Position numbers and translations under genes: made by a program. Shown one piece after another: positions 54,762-63,365 of a stretch of 64,000 nucleotides of DNA. Numbering within the stretch: the stretch's first letter is position 1; each line of letters opens with the position of its first letter. A model generated the notes under the pieces. The model made no database searches. It was given only the letters and a program-made list of their open reading frames with translations, and was not told where the DNA came from. Origin of the DNA: Zhongshania aliphaticivorans (lineage in GTDB: Bacteria; Pseudomonadota; Gammaproteobacteria; Pseudomonadales; Spongiibacteraceae); contig NZ_CACSIK010000002.1 in the NCBI RefSeq assembly GCF_902705875.1, positions 124,001 through 188,000 of the forward strand. The letters are read 5' to 3'.

Positions 54762-54807
54762 AATAATGCCAACATGATTAGGTGAGCTTAATCGTGTTGG
54801 CATTATT
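54762..54807. other. Long hairpin between wza and wzc
   Basis: AATAATGCCAACATGATTA pairs with TAATCGTGTTGGCATTATT over 19 bp (one G-U pair), with an 8-nt loop. No T-run follows on the minus strand, so it is not a standard terminator. It may slow or process the transcript between export genes. Confidence 0.8.
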
Positions 54808-54814
54808 GAATACA

Positions 54815-55951
54815 TTAATTATTTTCAACATCGCCAATGGTATCCGTGGCGATGATGGAGGGAAGCAGCTGGCTCAAAAAACGGTTCCAGCGAGTAATGG
54901 GTGCAGGTGACACATACACCACATCACGGGCCTCCAAAGGGAATTTGTCTGCTAACATAAAGCCTACAGCAGAAGCGGCATTTAAGTTATAAATTGTTGC
55001 GTGATAAACAGGTAGGCCATCTTCGTCATGAGTGATGCCTGCGTTGCGCAAAACATATACGCCTCTTCCATCGGCACGGTTTTCATTAATACCATTGGAT
55101 TCTGCTAGCGCTTCAGCCAGGCTGGTTCCGTTGCGTGACATGGTCAGACTTTGTGGCCTGTTCACCTCACCCAAGACAAACACCTTGTCGGCGTCATTGC
55201 GGAGCACATGAATTAAATCGCCGTCTTGTAACAAAATATTTTCTGACCAGCGACCATCTTCATACAGAGCCCGTAGAGAAACTGTATTAGCTACACCGTT
55301 ACGAGTGAGTGTCACCGATCCCCAGGATGCGTTGTTGCTTAGCCCGCCTAATTGCTCAATGGCATCAACTAGGGTTAGCGGAGTAGCCGAAATGGGAAGT
55401 ACGCCAGGTTGTGCTACAGAGCCGGTAACGTAAACCCTTTGGCTATTAAAAGAAGCGACACGCACGTCTATTTGCGGTTTTTTAATTACCGAACTTAAGC
55501 GGTTTTCTAACAGTGTTTTTACTTCATTGGTGGTTAAGCCGGCTACTGCAATATTGCCAGCATAGGGATAAAACACTGAGCCATCTGACTTAACCTCGTT
55601 ACCGCCTTCTGCCGCAGTTCTAAATGAGCCAGCGGGAATGGTTAGCTCGGGGTGTTCCCACACCGTAATGGTCAATACGTCACCGGGACCAATGCGATAC
55701 TCGTAAGCGCTCATGGCTTTTTGAAGCGCCAAATTGGGAGAGGCGCCAATGGGGGTGGATTGATTTAAATGATTTAAAACCGTGGCGTCAATGGTAATAA
55801 AGCTAGTATCAAGTGTCGCTGGGGTGTAGCTTTCGGGCGTGTCATCAAACCACCGCGAGTTCAGTGAATTCATATTGCTGCCAGGAACAAGTGTGCAGGC
55901 TGATGTACTAATGATCAGAAAACTAAAAGCGCTTGCTTTCAAAATATTCAT
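54815..55951 (-). CDS. Outer-membrane polysaccharide export lipoprotein (Wza-like)
   Basis: A 378-residue lipoprotein with lipobox STSACT. It has a Poly_export domain (YRIGPGDVLTITVWEHPELT), then SLBB-type domains (VYVTGSVAQPGVLPISATPLTLVDAIEQLGG and VFVLGEVNRPQSLTM). It ends with a membrane-facing amphipathic region (ITRWNRFLSQLLPSI). It forms the outer-membrane channel that works with the downstream Wzc. Confidence 0.95.
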   Translation of the reverse strand: MNILKASAFSFLIISTSACTLVPGSNMNSLNSRWFDDTPESYTPATLDTSFITIDATVLNHLNQSTPIGASPNLALQKAMSAYEYRIGPGDVLTITVWEHPELTIPAGSFRTAAEGGNEVKSDGSVFYPYAGNIAVAGLTTNEVKTLLENRLSSVIKKPQIDVRVASFNSQRVYVTGSVAQPGVLPISATPLTLVDAIEQLGGLSNNASWGSVTLTRNGVANTVSLRALYEDGRWSENILLQDGDLIHVLRNDADKVFVLGEVNRPQSLTMSRNGTSLAEALAESNGINENRADGRGVYVLRNAGITHDEDGLPVYHATIYNLNAASAVGFMLADKFPLEARDVVYVSPAPITRWNRFLSQLLPSIIATDTIGDVENN

Positions 55952-56279
55952 GCAGGAAAATCCGTTGCTGCGATACTGGTTGTCTTAATCGCAAATGCGC
56001 TATATAAGACAAGAATTAAATTGGCTAAGTCAAATACTCGATACGACGACAATACTCCGCTCGCTATTGTATCGATAAATTCCCACTGTTTCTTTTTGCA
56101 GTTCACACTAATCCCTTAAAAGCGAAATTTGACAAATAAAGACGCATCCATACGCGGGGTGTAATCATAACGACCTTGCCTTCTTCACGCCAGCGCTGAT
56201 TTTGTGCAGAAAGGCACAAACTAAGCCAATCAACATAATGCTGCTCAAAAAACATGACCAAAAGCACCCCATCCTCAGT

Positions 56280-56760
56280 TGCAGCAATGTCATCCCCGGC
56301 TCGATCGGGGATCCACATACCCCAGGCTCTGACTCAGCGTACAAATATAAAGCACTCGCTCCGCACACTTAGATACCCGACCCCAGTAATCCCATCCTCG
56401 ACTCCTGCAATGTCACCCCGGCTCCACCTATGTCATCCCCGACCCCTGCAATGTCACCCCGACTCCAGTAATGTCATCCCCGGCTCGATCGGGGATCCAC
56501 ATACCCCGGGCTCTGACTCAACGTACAAATATAAAGCACTCACTCCGCGCACATTAGATACCCGACCCCAGCAATGCCATCCTCGACTCCTGCAATGTCA
56601 CCCCGACTCCAGTAATGTCATCCCCGACTCGATCGGGGATCCACATACCCCAGACTCTGAATCAGCGTAGAAATATAAAGCACTCGCTCCGCGCACTTAG
56701 ATACCCGACTCCAGCAATGCCATCCCCGACTCGATCGGGGATCCAAATACCGCCGCACTC
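56280..56760. repeat. Palindromic intergenic repeat array 3 (distinct subfamily)
   Basis: Core GTCATCCCCGACTCGATCGGGG followed by GATCCACATACCCC. Core copies start at 56286, 56473, 56617 and 56719 (last one degenerate, GCCATC). The spacers share CAAATATAAAGCACTCGCTCCG and TAGATACCCGACTCCAG. Core resembles hairpin B of arrays 1-2 with different arms. Translated ORFs here are artefacts. Confidence 0.9.
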
Positions 56761-56840
56761 AGAGCTTTACCATCAGCCCATTACGACCAGCCCTCTATAT
56801 AATACAAAAAACTCACAAAAAAGTGAGGGAAAACAAAACA

Positions 56841-56933
56841 ATGGCCTACAACTTGCTATTGCCTAGTGTGGGCTCAGTTAGCTTAAATGTTACTCAGGGT
56901 AACATTATCAGTATGGCGGCGGAGCGCAAGTAA
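56841..56933 (+). CDS. Possible 30-residue small ORF upstream of the exopolysaccharide assembly genes
   Basis: ATG 56841 to TAA 56933, with GAGGGA 10 nt upstream. It encodes MAYNLLLPSVGSVSLNVTQG and a short tail. No homolog recognised, no membrane signature. May be a leader, a remnant or chance. Confidence 0.25.
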   Translation: MAYNLLLPSVGSVSLNVTQGNIISMAAERK

Positions 56934-56982
56934 AGGGAGTGAAAACCAACGCGTAAAAGCAAAAGTGTAGTAATTACATGGA

Positions 56983-57011
56983 TTGACACTTGGATTTTGC
57001 GCTCATATGGC
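56983..57011 (+). promoter_or_regulatory. Weak promoter candidate upstream of the sugar-phosphate transferase gene
   Basis: Perfect TTGACA (56983-56988), 17-bp spacer, then TATGGC (57006-57011), which is a poor -10. The 57012-57239 stretch up to the start codon contains no ORF. Confidence 0.3.
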
Positions 57012-57239
57012 GCAGAATTGCGTGCTTGGATGCAGTAACAGAACAAATTTAGTGCAAAGCACAATATTGCAACTAAACTTTAATGCGCCTGATATATGAT
57101 GGCTGGCTAGAGATGGTTTGTGAATAAAGTCTCTAAACTAGGATCAAATCGTCAAATTGATAGAAATACCAAGGAAAGTCGTCAAAGGATTGCCCTCTTT
57201 CTAAAATGAAGTACAACATTCCTAAGCGAGGGAGTTGCT

Positions 57240-58679
57240 GTGAGCACCGAGCGGTTAAGCGCGAGTAATACAATTCAGTCAGGCGGCTTTATTAAGCAGC
57301 ACCATTCAATGTTGGTAGGCATGCATCAGGTAAGTGATGTGTTGCTGATCTGGGGCTTGCTGGCCTTGCTGGTAAATTTAGCTGGCCACGGCTGGGAGGT
57401 TTGCTACCAAGTCGCTGCGTTTGTCGGTTCCCTTAGTTATCATATTCTTGCCCATAAAAATGGCCTGTATTTTTCGTGGCGTGGTCAGTCTTTGCTCCAT
57501 GAAGTGAAAACAGTTTTTACCACTTGGTTAATTGTGCTGGGCACCTTATTAACCTTTGAGTTTATTTTTGATTTAAATGAGTCTTTTGGCGGTGGTGTGA
57601 TGGTGGCTTGGGCCTTGGCTGTCCCCGTTGGCATTAGCTTTTACCGTGTATCCGCGCGCATTGTATTACGAGAAATGCGCCGCACAGGGGTGAACACACG
57701 CAAAGTGGCTATCGTTGGCGCTAAAGAACCGGGGCTAACGTTGGCGAGAAGTATTCTGCAAAGCCCTTGGATGGGTATGGATATAGCGGGTTTTTATGAT
57801 AATCGTGTCACGGTAGGTGGTAGACCTTTAGGCGGTGAAAAGCTTCAAGTCTTAGGGGATATTGAATTTTTAAAGGAGCAGGCTAGATCGGGTGAGTTTG
57901 ATGATATTTATATTGCTCTACCCATGCGAGAAGAAGAAACCATAAAAGAACTGGTTGAGTTTCTGGCCAATAGTTCATGCTGCGTTCACATCGTACCCGA
58001 TGTTTTTACCTTTAAAATGCTCAATGCACGCAGCCGTGAAATTGGCGGTTTGCCCGTAGTAAGCGTATACGATACCCCTTTTGATTCCTTTGATGCCGTT
58101 GTAAAGCGTGTGGAAGATGTTGTACTTAGCTCAATCATTTTATGTTTAATTGCAGTTCCGATGTTGTTTATTGCGGCGGCAGTAAAATTCACTTCTAAGG
58201 GTCCAGTTATCTTTAAGCAACGCCGTTACGGAATTAACGGCGAAGAAATCATGGTGTGGAAATTTCGTTCAATGACCACCTGTGATAACGGCAATGTGGT
58301 GGTGCAGGCGCAAAAGAATGATGCCCGTATTACCAAAGTTGGTACCTTTATTAGAAGAACCTCGCTTGATGAGCTCCCCCAGTTCATCAACGTACTGCAG
58401 GGCAAAATGAGTATTGTTGGCCCTCGCCCCCATGCGGTTGCTCATAATGAGCTATATCGCGATCAAATCAGTGGCTATATGCAGCGCCATTTAGTTAAGC
58501 CTGGTATTACAGGTTGGGCGCAAGTGAATGGCTGGCGCGGTGAGACGGATACTCTTCAAAAAATGCAAAAGCGGATTGAGTTTGATTTGTTTTATATACG
58601 AAATTGGTCTGTTTGGATGGATCTTAAAATTGTCTGCGCCACTGTTTTTAAAGGTTTTGTCGCCCCGCAAGCGTACTAA
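57240..58679 (+). CDS. Polyprenyl-phosphate sugar-1-phosphate transferase (WcaJ-like)
   Basis: A 479-residue membrane enzyme that starts the repeat unit by loading a sugar-1-phosphate, typically glucose, on undecaprenyl phosphate. Four to five N-terminal helices precede a Rossmann-like segment (VAIVGAKEPGLTLARSIL) and a fifth helix (about 290-310). The catalytic bacterial-sugar-transferase domain follows: FKQRRYGINGEEIMVWKFRSM, RRTSLDELPQFINVLQGKMSIVGPRP. GTG start with GAGGGAG upstream. Confidence 0.94.
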   Translation: MSTERLSASNTIQSGGFIKQHHSMLVGMHQVSDVLLIWGLLALLVNLAGHGWEVCYQVAAFVGSLSYHILAHKNGLYFSWRGQSLLHEVKTVFTTWLIVLGTLLTFEFIFDLNESFGGGVMVAWALAVPVGISFYRVSARIVLREMRRTGVNTRKVAIVGAKEPGLTLARSILQSPWMGMDIAGFYDNRVTVGGRPLGGEKLQVLGDIEFLKEQARSGEFDDIYIALPMREEETIKELVEFLANSSCCVHIVPDVFTFKMLNARSREIGGLPVVSVYDTPFDSFDAVVKRVEDVVLSSIILCLIAVPMLFIAAAVKFTSKGPVIFKQRRYGINGEEIMVWKFRSMTTCDNGNVVVQAQKNDARITKVGTFIRRTSLDELPQFINVLQGKMSIVGPRPHAVAHNELYRDQISGYMQRHLVKPGITGWAQVNGWRGETDTLQKMQKRIEFDLFYIRNWSVWMDLKIVCATVFKGFVAPQAY

Positions 58680-58893
58680 ACCTTCGTGAATAAAGCCTTT
58701 TTGCACAAAGAAATCAAAAATATTTTTGCCTGCTAAGGATGTACTTAACTTGAAATCTATAAGCTAATACTGAGTTTTGGTTCTTATTGTGCCGTGGTGT
58801 TCCTTTGCTCAGGGGAGTGTTTTCTTATCCTATATTAGTTTTAAATGGTGGCTCGATACTGCCGATATAAATTATTTTACGGATTGGTATTTA

Positions 58894-59343
58894 ATGAAAA
58901 AAATTTTCGCAGTCGCCTCCGGCGGTGGACATTGGAAGCAGCTCATGCTCCTTCGCCCGGCATTCGAAGGTCAGCAAACGCATTTTGTTACAACAATGGC
59001 GGGTCTGCCAAGCCAAGAAGAGGGGCTATCTTCGTACGCAATCATTCCCGATTGCAACAGAGATCGGCCAATTAAAGCACTTTTATGTGTGTTTGCTATT
59101 TTTTGGCAGCTTATTAAGATGCGGCCAGACGTAATTATTTCTACCGGCGCGTTACCCGGTGTAATAGCGCTAGCAATTGGGAAAAAACTTGGTATCAAAA
59201 CGGTTTGGGTAGACAGCGTCGCTAACGCCGAGACCTTTTCCATGTCGGGCCTTAGGGCGAGGAAATATGCTGATTTGTGGTTGTCGCAATGGGAGCACGT
59301 TGCTGAGGCCGCAGGTGCTCAATACATGGGGTCTGTCCTATGA
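58894..59343 (+). CDS. PssD/Alg14-like glycosyltransferase subunit
   Basis: A 149-residue protein from ATG 58894. Residues 1-20 (KKIFAVASGGGHWKQLMLL) and RPDVIISTGALPGVIALAIGKKLGIKTVWVDSVA resemble the Alg14/PssD family, which anchors the catalytic subunit to the membrane. The next gene starts inside its stop (4-nt overlap), so both subunits are made together. A 117-nt in-frame upstream extension is unlikely. Confidence 0.88.
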   Translation: MKKIFAVASGGGHWKQLMLLRPAFEGQQTHFVTTMAGLPSQEEGLSSYAIIPDCNRDRPIKALLCVFAIFWQLIKMRPDVIISTGALPGVIALAIGKKLGIKTVWVDSVANAETFSMSGLRARKYADLWLSQWEHVAEAAGAQYMGSVL

Positions 59344-59816
59344 TATTTGTAACAGTTGGCACGCAGCTTGGATTTCCGCGATTAATTCAGATGGTCGACG
59401 AATTGGCTGAACAGCTTGGGCTTGGAGTGGTGGCGCAAATAGGGAATACAACTTATGTTCCCCAGAATGTTGAATATCACCCATCCATGACGCCTGAAGT
59501 TTACGATGCATGTTTTGAGAAGGCAGATTTAATCATTGGCCACGCAGGGATTGGTACAATCCTGGCGGCGAAAAAAATGAAGAAGCCACTAATTATCCTT
59601 CCTAGATTGGCCATCATGGGTGAACACAGGAACGACCATCAGCTTGCAACTGCGGATGCTGTTAATGGAGTTGTTGGAGTTTATCGTGTTTCAGATAAGG
59701 AGCAAATGTTGCTGTTGCTGAAAAGACGGACGGAATTGTTGCCTGCAGGCGAAAATGCTTCCGTCAGTCGGGATATGCTTATTGACAGTTTGCGGGCGTT
59801 CTTTGTAGCTTGTTAA
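59340..59816 (+). CDS. PssE/Alg13-like glycosyltransferase subunit
   Basis: A 158-residue catalytic partner of the preceding protein. MIFVTVGTQLGFPRLIQMVDEL, then ADLIIGHAGIGTILAAKKMKKPLIILPR and GEHRNDHQLATADA, are typical of the Alg13/PssE C-terminal glycosyltransferase fold (GT28). It would add the second sugar, often a glucuronic acid, to the lipid-linked unit. Confidence 0.9.
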   Translation: MIFVTVGTQLGFPRLIQMVDELAEQLGLGVVAQIGNTTYVPQNVEYHPSMTPEVYDACFEKADLIIGHAGIGTILAAKKMKKPLIILPRLAIMGEHRNDHQLATADAVNGVVGVYRVSDKEQMLLLLKRRTELLPAGENASVSRDMLIDSLRAFFVAC

Positions 59817-60009
59817 ACCGTCCAATTTTTGTCTGGATAAATAGAGGGCTTACGCGCAGTGGTGTTCAGTGTTGTGATCTCGTTTTTTTGCGAGTATGAA
59901 CGCATTTAAATTCCACATTTTTATGATCGAAATTCCAAGTTGCGGAGTGAAATTTGTTTGTTAGTTCTGGGGCTAGTACGCCAACACACTTGGAACAGAG
60001 AAATAGATA
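59817..60009. other. Non-coding gap before a small membrane ORF
   Basis: About 190 bp. No palindrome with U-run, no RNA gene and no credible ORF recognised. Confidence 0.4.
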
Positions 60010-60126
60010 ATGTTGATAGTGCAATCGGTGCAGTTCAGGCTAAATTTGTATTGGTTGTTGTGTCTTGGCTGTATTTGTGTCGTAGGGTTTGGCTGGTTAG
60101 CGTCCCTGCACCGGTATAGGTCTTGA
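60010..60126 (+). CDS. Possible small membrane protein (38 residues)
   Basis: ATG 60010 to TGA 60126. The protein has one hydrophobic segment (LNLYWLLCLGCICVVGFGWLA) with a basic end. No strong Shine-Dalgarno sequence, although AGAG lies nearby. It ends 11 nt before the Wzy-like gene. Confidence 0.3.
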   Translation: MLIVQSVQFRLNLYWLLCLGCICVVGFGWLASLHRYRS

Positions 60127-60137
60127 AGGAATGAACG

Positions 60138-61433
60138 ATGGAATATGCTTTAATATTACTGCAATGCTTTTTGTTAGTGTACATGGTAAAGAAATTATTT
60201 AAAAAAAATCCTTTTTCCTTTTTCCTTTTCGCGGTGGCTTATCATCTTGTTTTTTTGGTTCTAAGTTTACTTATAACTATTAATTCTAATCTTTTGGTAC
60301 GGGATAAATTAAAAATCGTTGATGTAGAAGCGTTTTCTCTATATACGTTCATGTTTACTTGTTGTTTGTGTGCGTTCTATTATGTTCGCAAAAAATTGAG
60401 GGTTGAACAGTTTAATTACTCGGCGCTGAATGATGTGCCTAGAGTGAATCGGCTGTTTGTTTATTTGCTTTTTTGGGCAAGCGGGATCTCGATTTTGGCG
60501 TATGGAGCTAGTACGGGGTTCGGATCCTCGATGGGTGATTATGAGGCCCGATATGAACAAACAAGGGGTTTAGGGGCGCTTTATTTGTTTATGCCATTCT
60601 TTGTGCCATATTTTTTTTGGAAAATATGGGCTAGTGCAAAGACCTCTGCATTTTGGTTTTACTCAGCTTCTTTTGTCGGCTTTGGGTTGCTTGTTTTTTT
60701 GTTTACAGTGGGGCTTCGGTTTTATTTCTTGTTGTCAATCGTATGTGTGACTTTAACTATGTACCACACGGGAAGAATTAAATTTAGAACAATGCTTGCA
60801 CTAATTTGTCTGTTCCCATTTGTAGTTGGCGGTTTGGCTATGATGAGATATGGTTACTCTGAAAACTCATCAGGATTTGCGTTCATACCCCAATTACTAT
60901 TGTTTCTCCAGGGCGATATTTTCCCAGTTGATGCGTTTTATAATATTTATGAGCATTGTTCTAGTGCTGGAGGTGTGGTCCAGTGCCCAGGTACGATATT
61001 GCTCGAAAATCAATTGTTAAGAATGGTGCCAAGAGTGCTCTGGGAGGAGAAGCCTGACATTATGTTGTCTGGTTCAGCATATTACACCCAATTTGTTGTC
61101 GGTAGCCTAAGAGAGCTTACGCTGTCACCGACAATATTTGGTGAGGGTATTCTGGTTTCTGCGAGTTCTGCGGGTATTTTGATATACTATCTTGCAGCAA
61201 TTTCGGTGTTAGTTGCGATTGATTTCGGTATATTTAGGTATCCTACATTTGCAATTGTATTGTCTGGATTCTTTCCGAAAGTGTTTGATTGGCATAGAGG
61301 AGGGTTCTCTCTTTTTTTATACTGGCTGATTACAGTTTTTGTGGTTTTTTGTCTTTTTTATGCTCTCTCTCGTTTGATAGATATAGGTCTTCGCGATTCG
61401 GTGTCGACGATAAGAAATCATAGTAGGAGGTGA
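60138..61433 (+). CDS. Wzy-like oligosaccharide repeat-unit polymerase
   Basis: A 431-residue protein of about 11 transmembrane helices. Shine-Dalgarno AAGGA lies 7 nt before ATG. Arrangement and loops fit Wzy/O-antigen polymerase families: a long periplasmic loop (EHCSSAGGVVQCPGTILLENQLLRMVPRVLWEEKP), then hydrophobic helices. Sequence similarity alone cannot settle the family; the locus supports it. Confidence 0.85.
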   Translation: MEYALILLQCFLLVYMVKKLFKKNPFSFFLFAVAYHLVFLVLSLLITINSNLLVRDKLKIVDVEAFSLYTFMFTCCLCAFYYVRKKLRVEQFNYSALNDVPRVNRLFVYLLFWASGISILAYGASTGFGSSMGDYEARYEQTRGLGALYLFMPFFVPYFFWKIWASAKTSAFWFYSASFVGFGLLVFLFTVGLRFYFLLSIVCVTLTMYHTGRIKFRTMLALICLFPFVVGGLAMMRYGYSENSSGFAFIPQLLLFLQGDIFPVDAFYNIYEHCSSAGGVVQCPGTILLENQLLRMVPRVLWEEKPDIMLSGSAYYTQFVVGSLRELTLSPTIFGEGILVSASSAGILIYYLAAISVLVAIDFGIFRYPTFAIVLSGFFPKVFDWHRGGFSLFLYWLITVFVVFCLFYALSRLIDIGLRDSVSTIRNHSRR

Positions 61434-61494
61434 TGGTTCTCCAGCTAATATGGCTAGACGTAGTGAAGCTGGATATTGGTTAGGGGTGGGCGTA

Positions 61495-62262
61495 ATGCTT
61501 GTTAGAATGCTTTCAATTATTATTTTCACCATGGTCTTATATTTTTGTTATCTATGGGGTTGCCAGCCGACAGAAAAGAGGGAGGAGCCTTTTTCCTATT
61601 CAATCATTCAGCGCCAAGACGTAGAAGGTGCAGATTTTGATTATCGTTTTAATTGGAAAAAAAGCGATATGAATGATAGTAGATCTAGTAAGGGGGCGGA
61701 AATTCTGTATAGCCCCCATAAAAGGCAGCTTGCACAGTGGGTTACTTTTCGTTTTAGAGTTCTTGGGCAATATTTCGTTAATGATTCAGCTCCCACTATC
61801 ATAGCGCAGTATCATGCTATGCCGGATAAAAAACTAGGGGAAAAGCCAAGAAACCCCATTTCGTCACTGGTAATCGAAAGTGGTGAATTATACTTTATTT
61901 TTCGTGAGAGCAAAGAGGTGGTAACGCCTGGTAAACCAGGTGCGTGGGAATTTAGCTCGGTCACAAAATGGAGGTTGGGGCAGGTCAAATATGGCGAATG
62001 GAATATAATTATTCTCCGTCAAGTTATCAATCCACTATTACTAACCGGCGACGTTTATATTAAGTTTAATACCATGGAAATCTCTAAGCAGTCAGTGCCT
62101 ATTGGCTATAATGATGTTTCACCTCCTTTTTTTAAATTTGGTATTTATTGTCCAGACGGCTCGGATTATTCAGAGAAACATGTGGATTTTTCGAATGTCT
62201 TTATTTTTAGCGCTGAGCAAGGAGAAGATATTGGTGAGGTGATTTCTACTGTTGTCAAATAG
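61495..62262 (+). CDS. Polysaccharide-lyase-like lipoprotein (heparin lyase I-like fold)
   Basis: A protein of about 255 residues from the ATG at 61495, 45 nt inside a longer frame, because the lipobox LWGC then follows a hydrophobic segment (LSIIIFTMVLYFCY). The mature region has FRFRVLGQYFVN, SAPTIIAQYHAMPDKKLGEKPRNP, WNIIILRQVINPLLLTGDVYIKFN and PFFKFGIYCPDG, matching the beta-jelly-roll Polysacc_lyase (PF14099) pattern. It could trim the polysaccharide or bind it; a lyase reaction is not proven. Confidence 0.75.
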   Translation: MLVRMLSIIIFTMVLYFCYLWGCQPTEKREEPFSYSIIQRQDVEGADFDYRFNWKKSDMNDSRSSKGAEILYSPHKRQLAQWVTFRFRVLGQYFVNDSAPTIIAQYHAMPDKKLGEKPRNPISSLVIESGELYFIFRESKEVVTPGKPGAWEFSSVTKWRLGQVKYGEWNIIILRQVINPLLLTGDVYIKFNTMEISKQSVPIGYNDVSPPFFKFGIYCPDGSDYSEKHVDFSNVFIFSAEQGEDIGEVISTVVK

Positions 62263-62447
62263 TTGTGGCTGGCAAAGTGTGTTAAAGGTGTGCGTTAAGT
62301 TGATCGGTTCCGAGGATGAATTCGATTAGATTTTGAATTGCTCTGGATAAGATGTGATTTTAGTTAATGATGTAGAGGTGCTTAGGTTCCGTCAGGCGTC
62401 ATAAATCATAAGTACATTGTTCTGTGTTGTTGGGGGAGGTGAGTAAA

Positions 62448-63365
62448 ATGGTGTTTCCAAATTTGTTTATTGCTGGGGTTCCTAAGGCGGCCACCACGTC
62501 ATTATCTGATGTCCTTCGGTTGGGTAGTGAATTTTATGTTCCGAAAGAAAAAGAGCCACACTATTTTGCTTTTCCGAATGTCTCTCCGCAATTCTCGGGT
62601 CCAGCAGATAACGAAATTTTTAGAAGTATGATTGTGCATCAGAGGCACGAATATACCAAATTATATGACGGTGTTGGTTGTAAGTGGCGTGTTGATGCAT
62701 CGACTATGTATTTGTATTTAGGAGGGGCTATAGCTGAAATTTTAAAGGAAGTTCCGGATGCGAAATTTATTTTGCTCTTTCGGGATCCGGCGGAGCGGGC
62801 TTTTTCTGCATATCAGCATATGCGTCGAGACGCAAGGGAGCCGCTGGATTCTTTTCGGGATGCCTTGTGTAGTGAATCACGTCGAATAAGTGAGGGTTGG
62901 AGTCCAATATGGCATTATCTGGCAGCTAGCTGCTATGGGCATCAGCTTAAGGCTTTTAAGGAGCTTGTTCCAGAAGGGAATTATCTGATTTTGCATCAAG
63001 AATGGATGTATAGTCAGCCAAATTTATTCTCAAAGAAAATCAGTGATTTTCTTTGTCTTAATTTTGATATGGATTTACTGAGAGGTAAAAAAAGTAATGT
63101 GTCAGGGGAGCCTAAGAGTAAATTTATTGGAAGAATTCTTAGTCGGCCTGGTGGTATGAAGACATTTGCTAAAATGGTATTGGGGGATGATTTTTCTAGA
63201 TTTTTGAAAGAAAAGGCTCGATCTTATAACTTCAGGGAGAAGCTAGTGCTTGATGATGGTTTGCGTGAAAAGATATACGGAGAATTAGATCATGATATGA
63301 AGATTTTTTTATCAATGGTAGATCACGAGTATCTTCCGAGTTGGACTAGTAGGTTCTTGGTATGA
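62448..63365 (+). CDS. Sulfotransferase
   Basis: A protein of about 305 residues from ATG 62448, with GGGGGAGGTG upstream. The PAPS 5'-phosphosulfate loop is PNLFIAGVPKAATTSLSDVLR. KEPHYFAFP and KFILLFRDPAERAFSAYQHMRRD (3'-phosphate-binding arginine/serine) are the second and third marks. It probably sulfates the polysaccharide made by this locus. Its stop overlaps the next gene by 4 nt. Confidence 0.9.
   Translation: MVFPNLFIAGVPKAATTSLSDVLRLGSEFYVPKEKEPHYFAFPNVSPQFSGPADNEIFRSMIVHQRHEYTKLYDGVGCKWRVDASTMYLYLGGAIAEILKEVPDAKFILLFRDPAERAFSAYQHMRRDAREPLDSFRDALCSESRRISEGWSPIWHYLAASCYGHQLKAFKELVPEGNYLILHQEWMYSQPNLFSKKISDFLCLNFDMDLLRGKKSNVSGEPKSKFIGRILSRPGGMKTFAKMVLGDDFSRFLKEKARSYNFREKLVLDDGLREKIYGELDHDMKIFLSMVDHEYLPSWTSRFLV

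Noticed and set aside
56254..56866. ORFs of 138 and 83 codons in array 3
   Set aside because: Repeat translations with low-complexity SSPTRSGIH-type content.
56881..57239. RfaH ops/JUMPstart element before the assembly genes
   Set aside because: GGCGGCGGAGCG at 56915-56926 lacks the GGCGGTAGNNT core; no convincing match.
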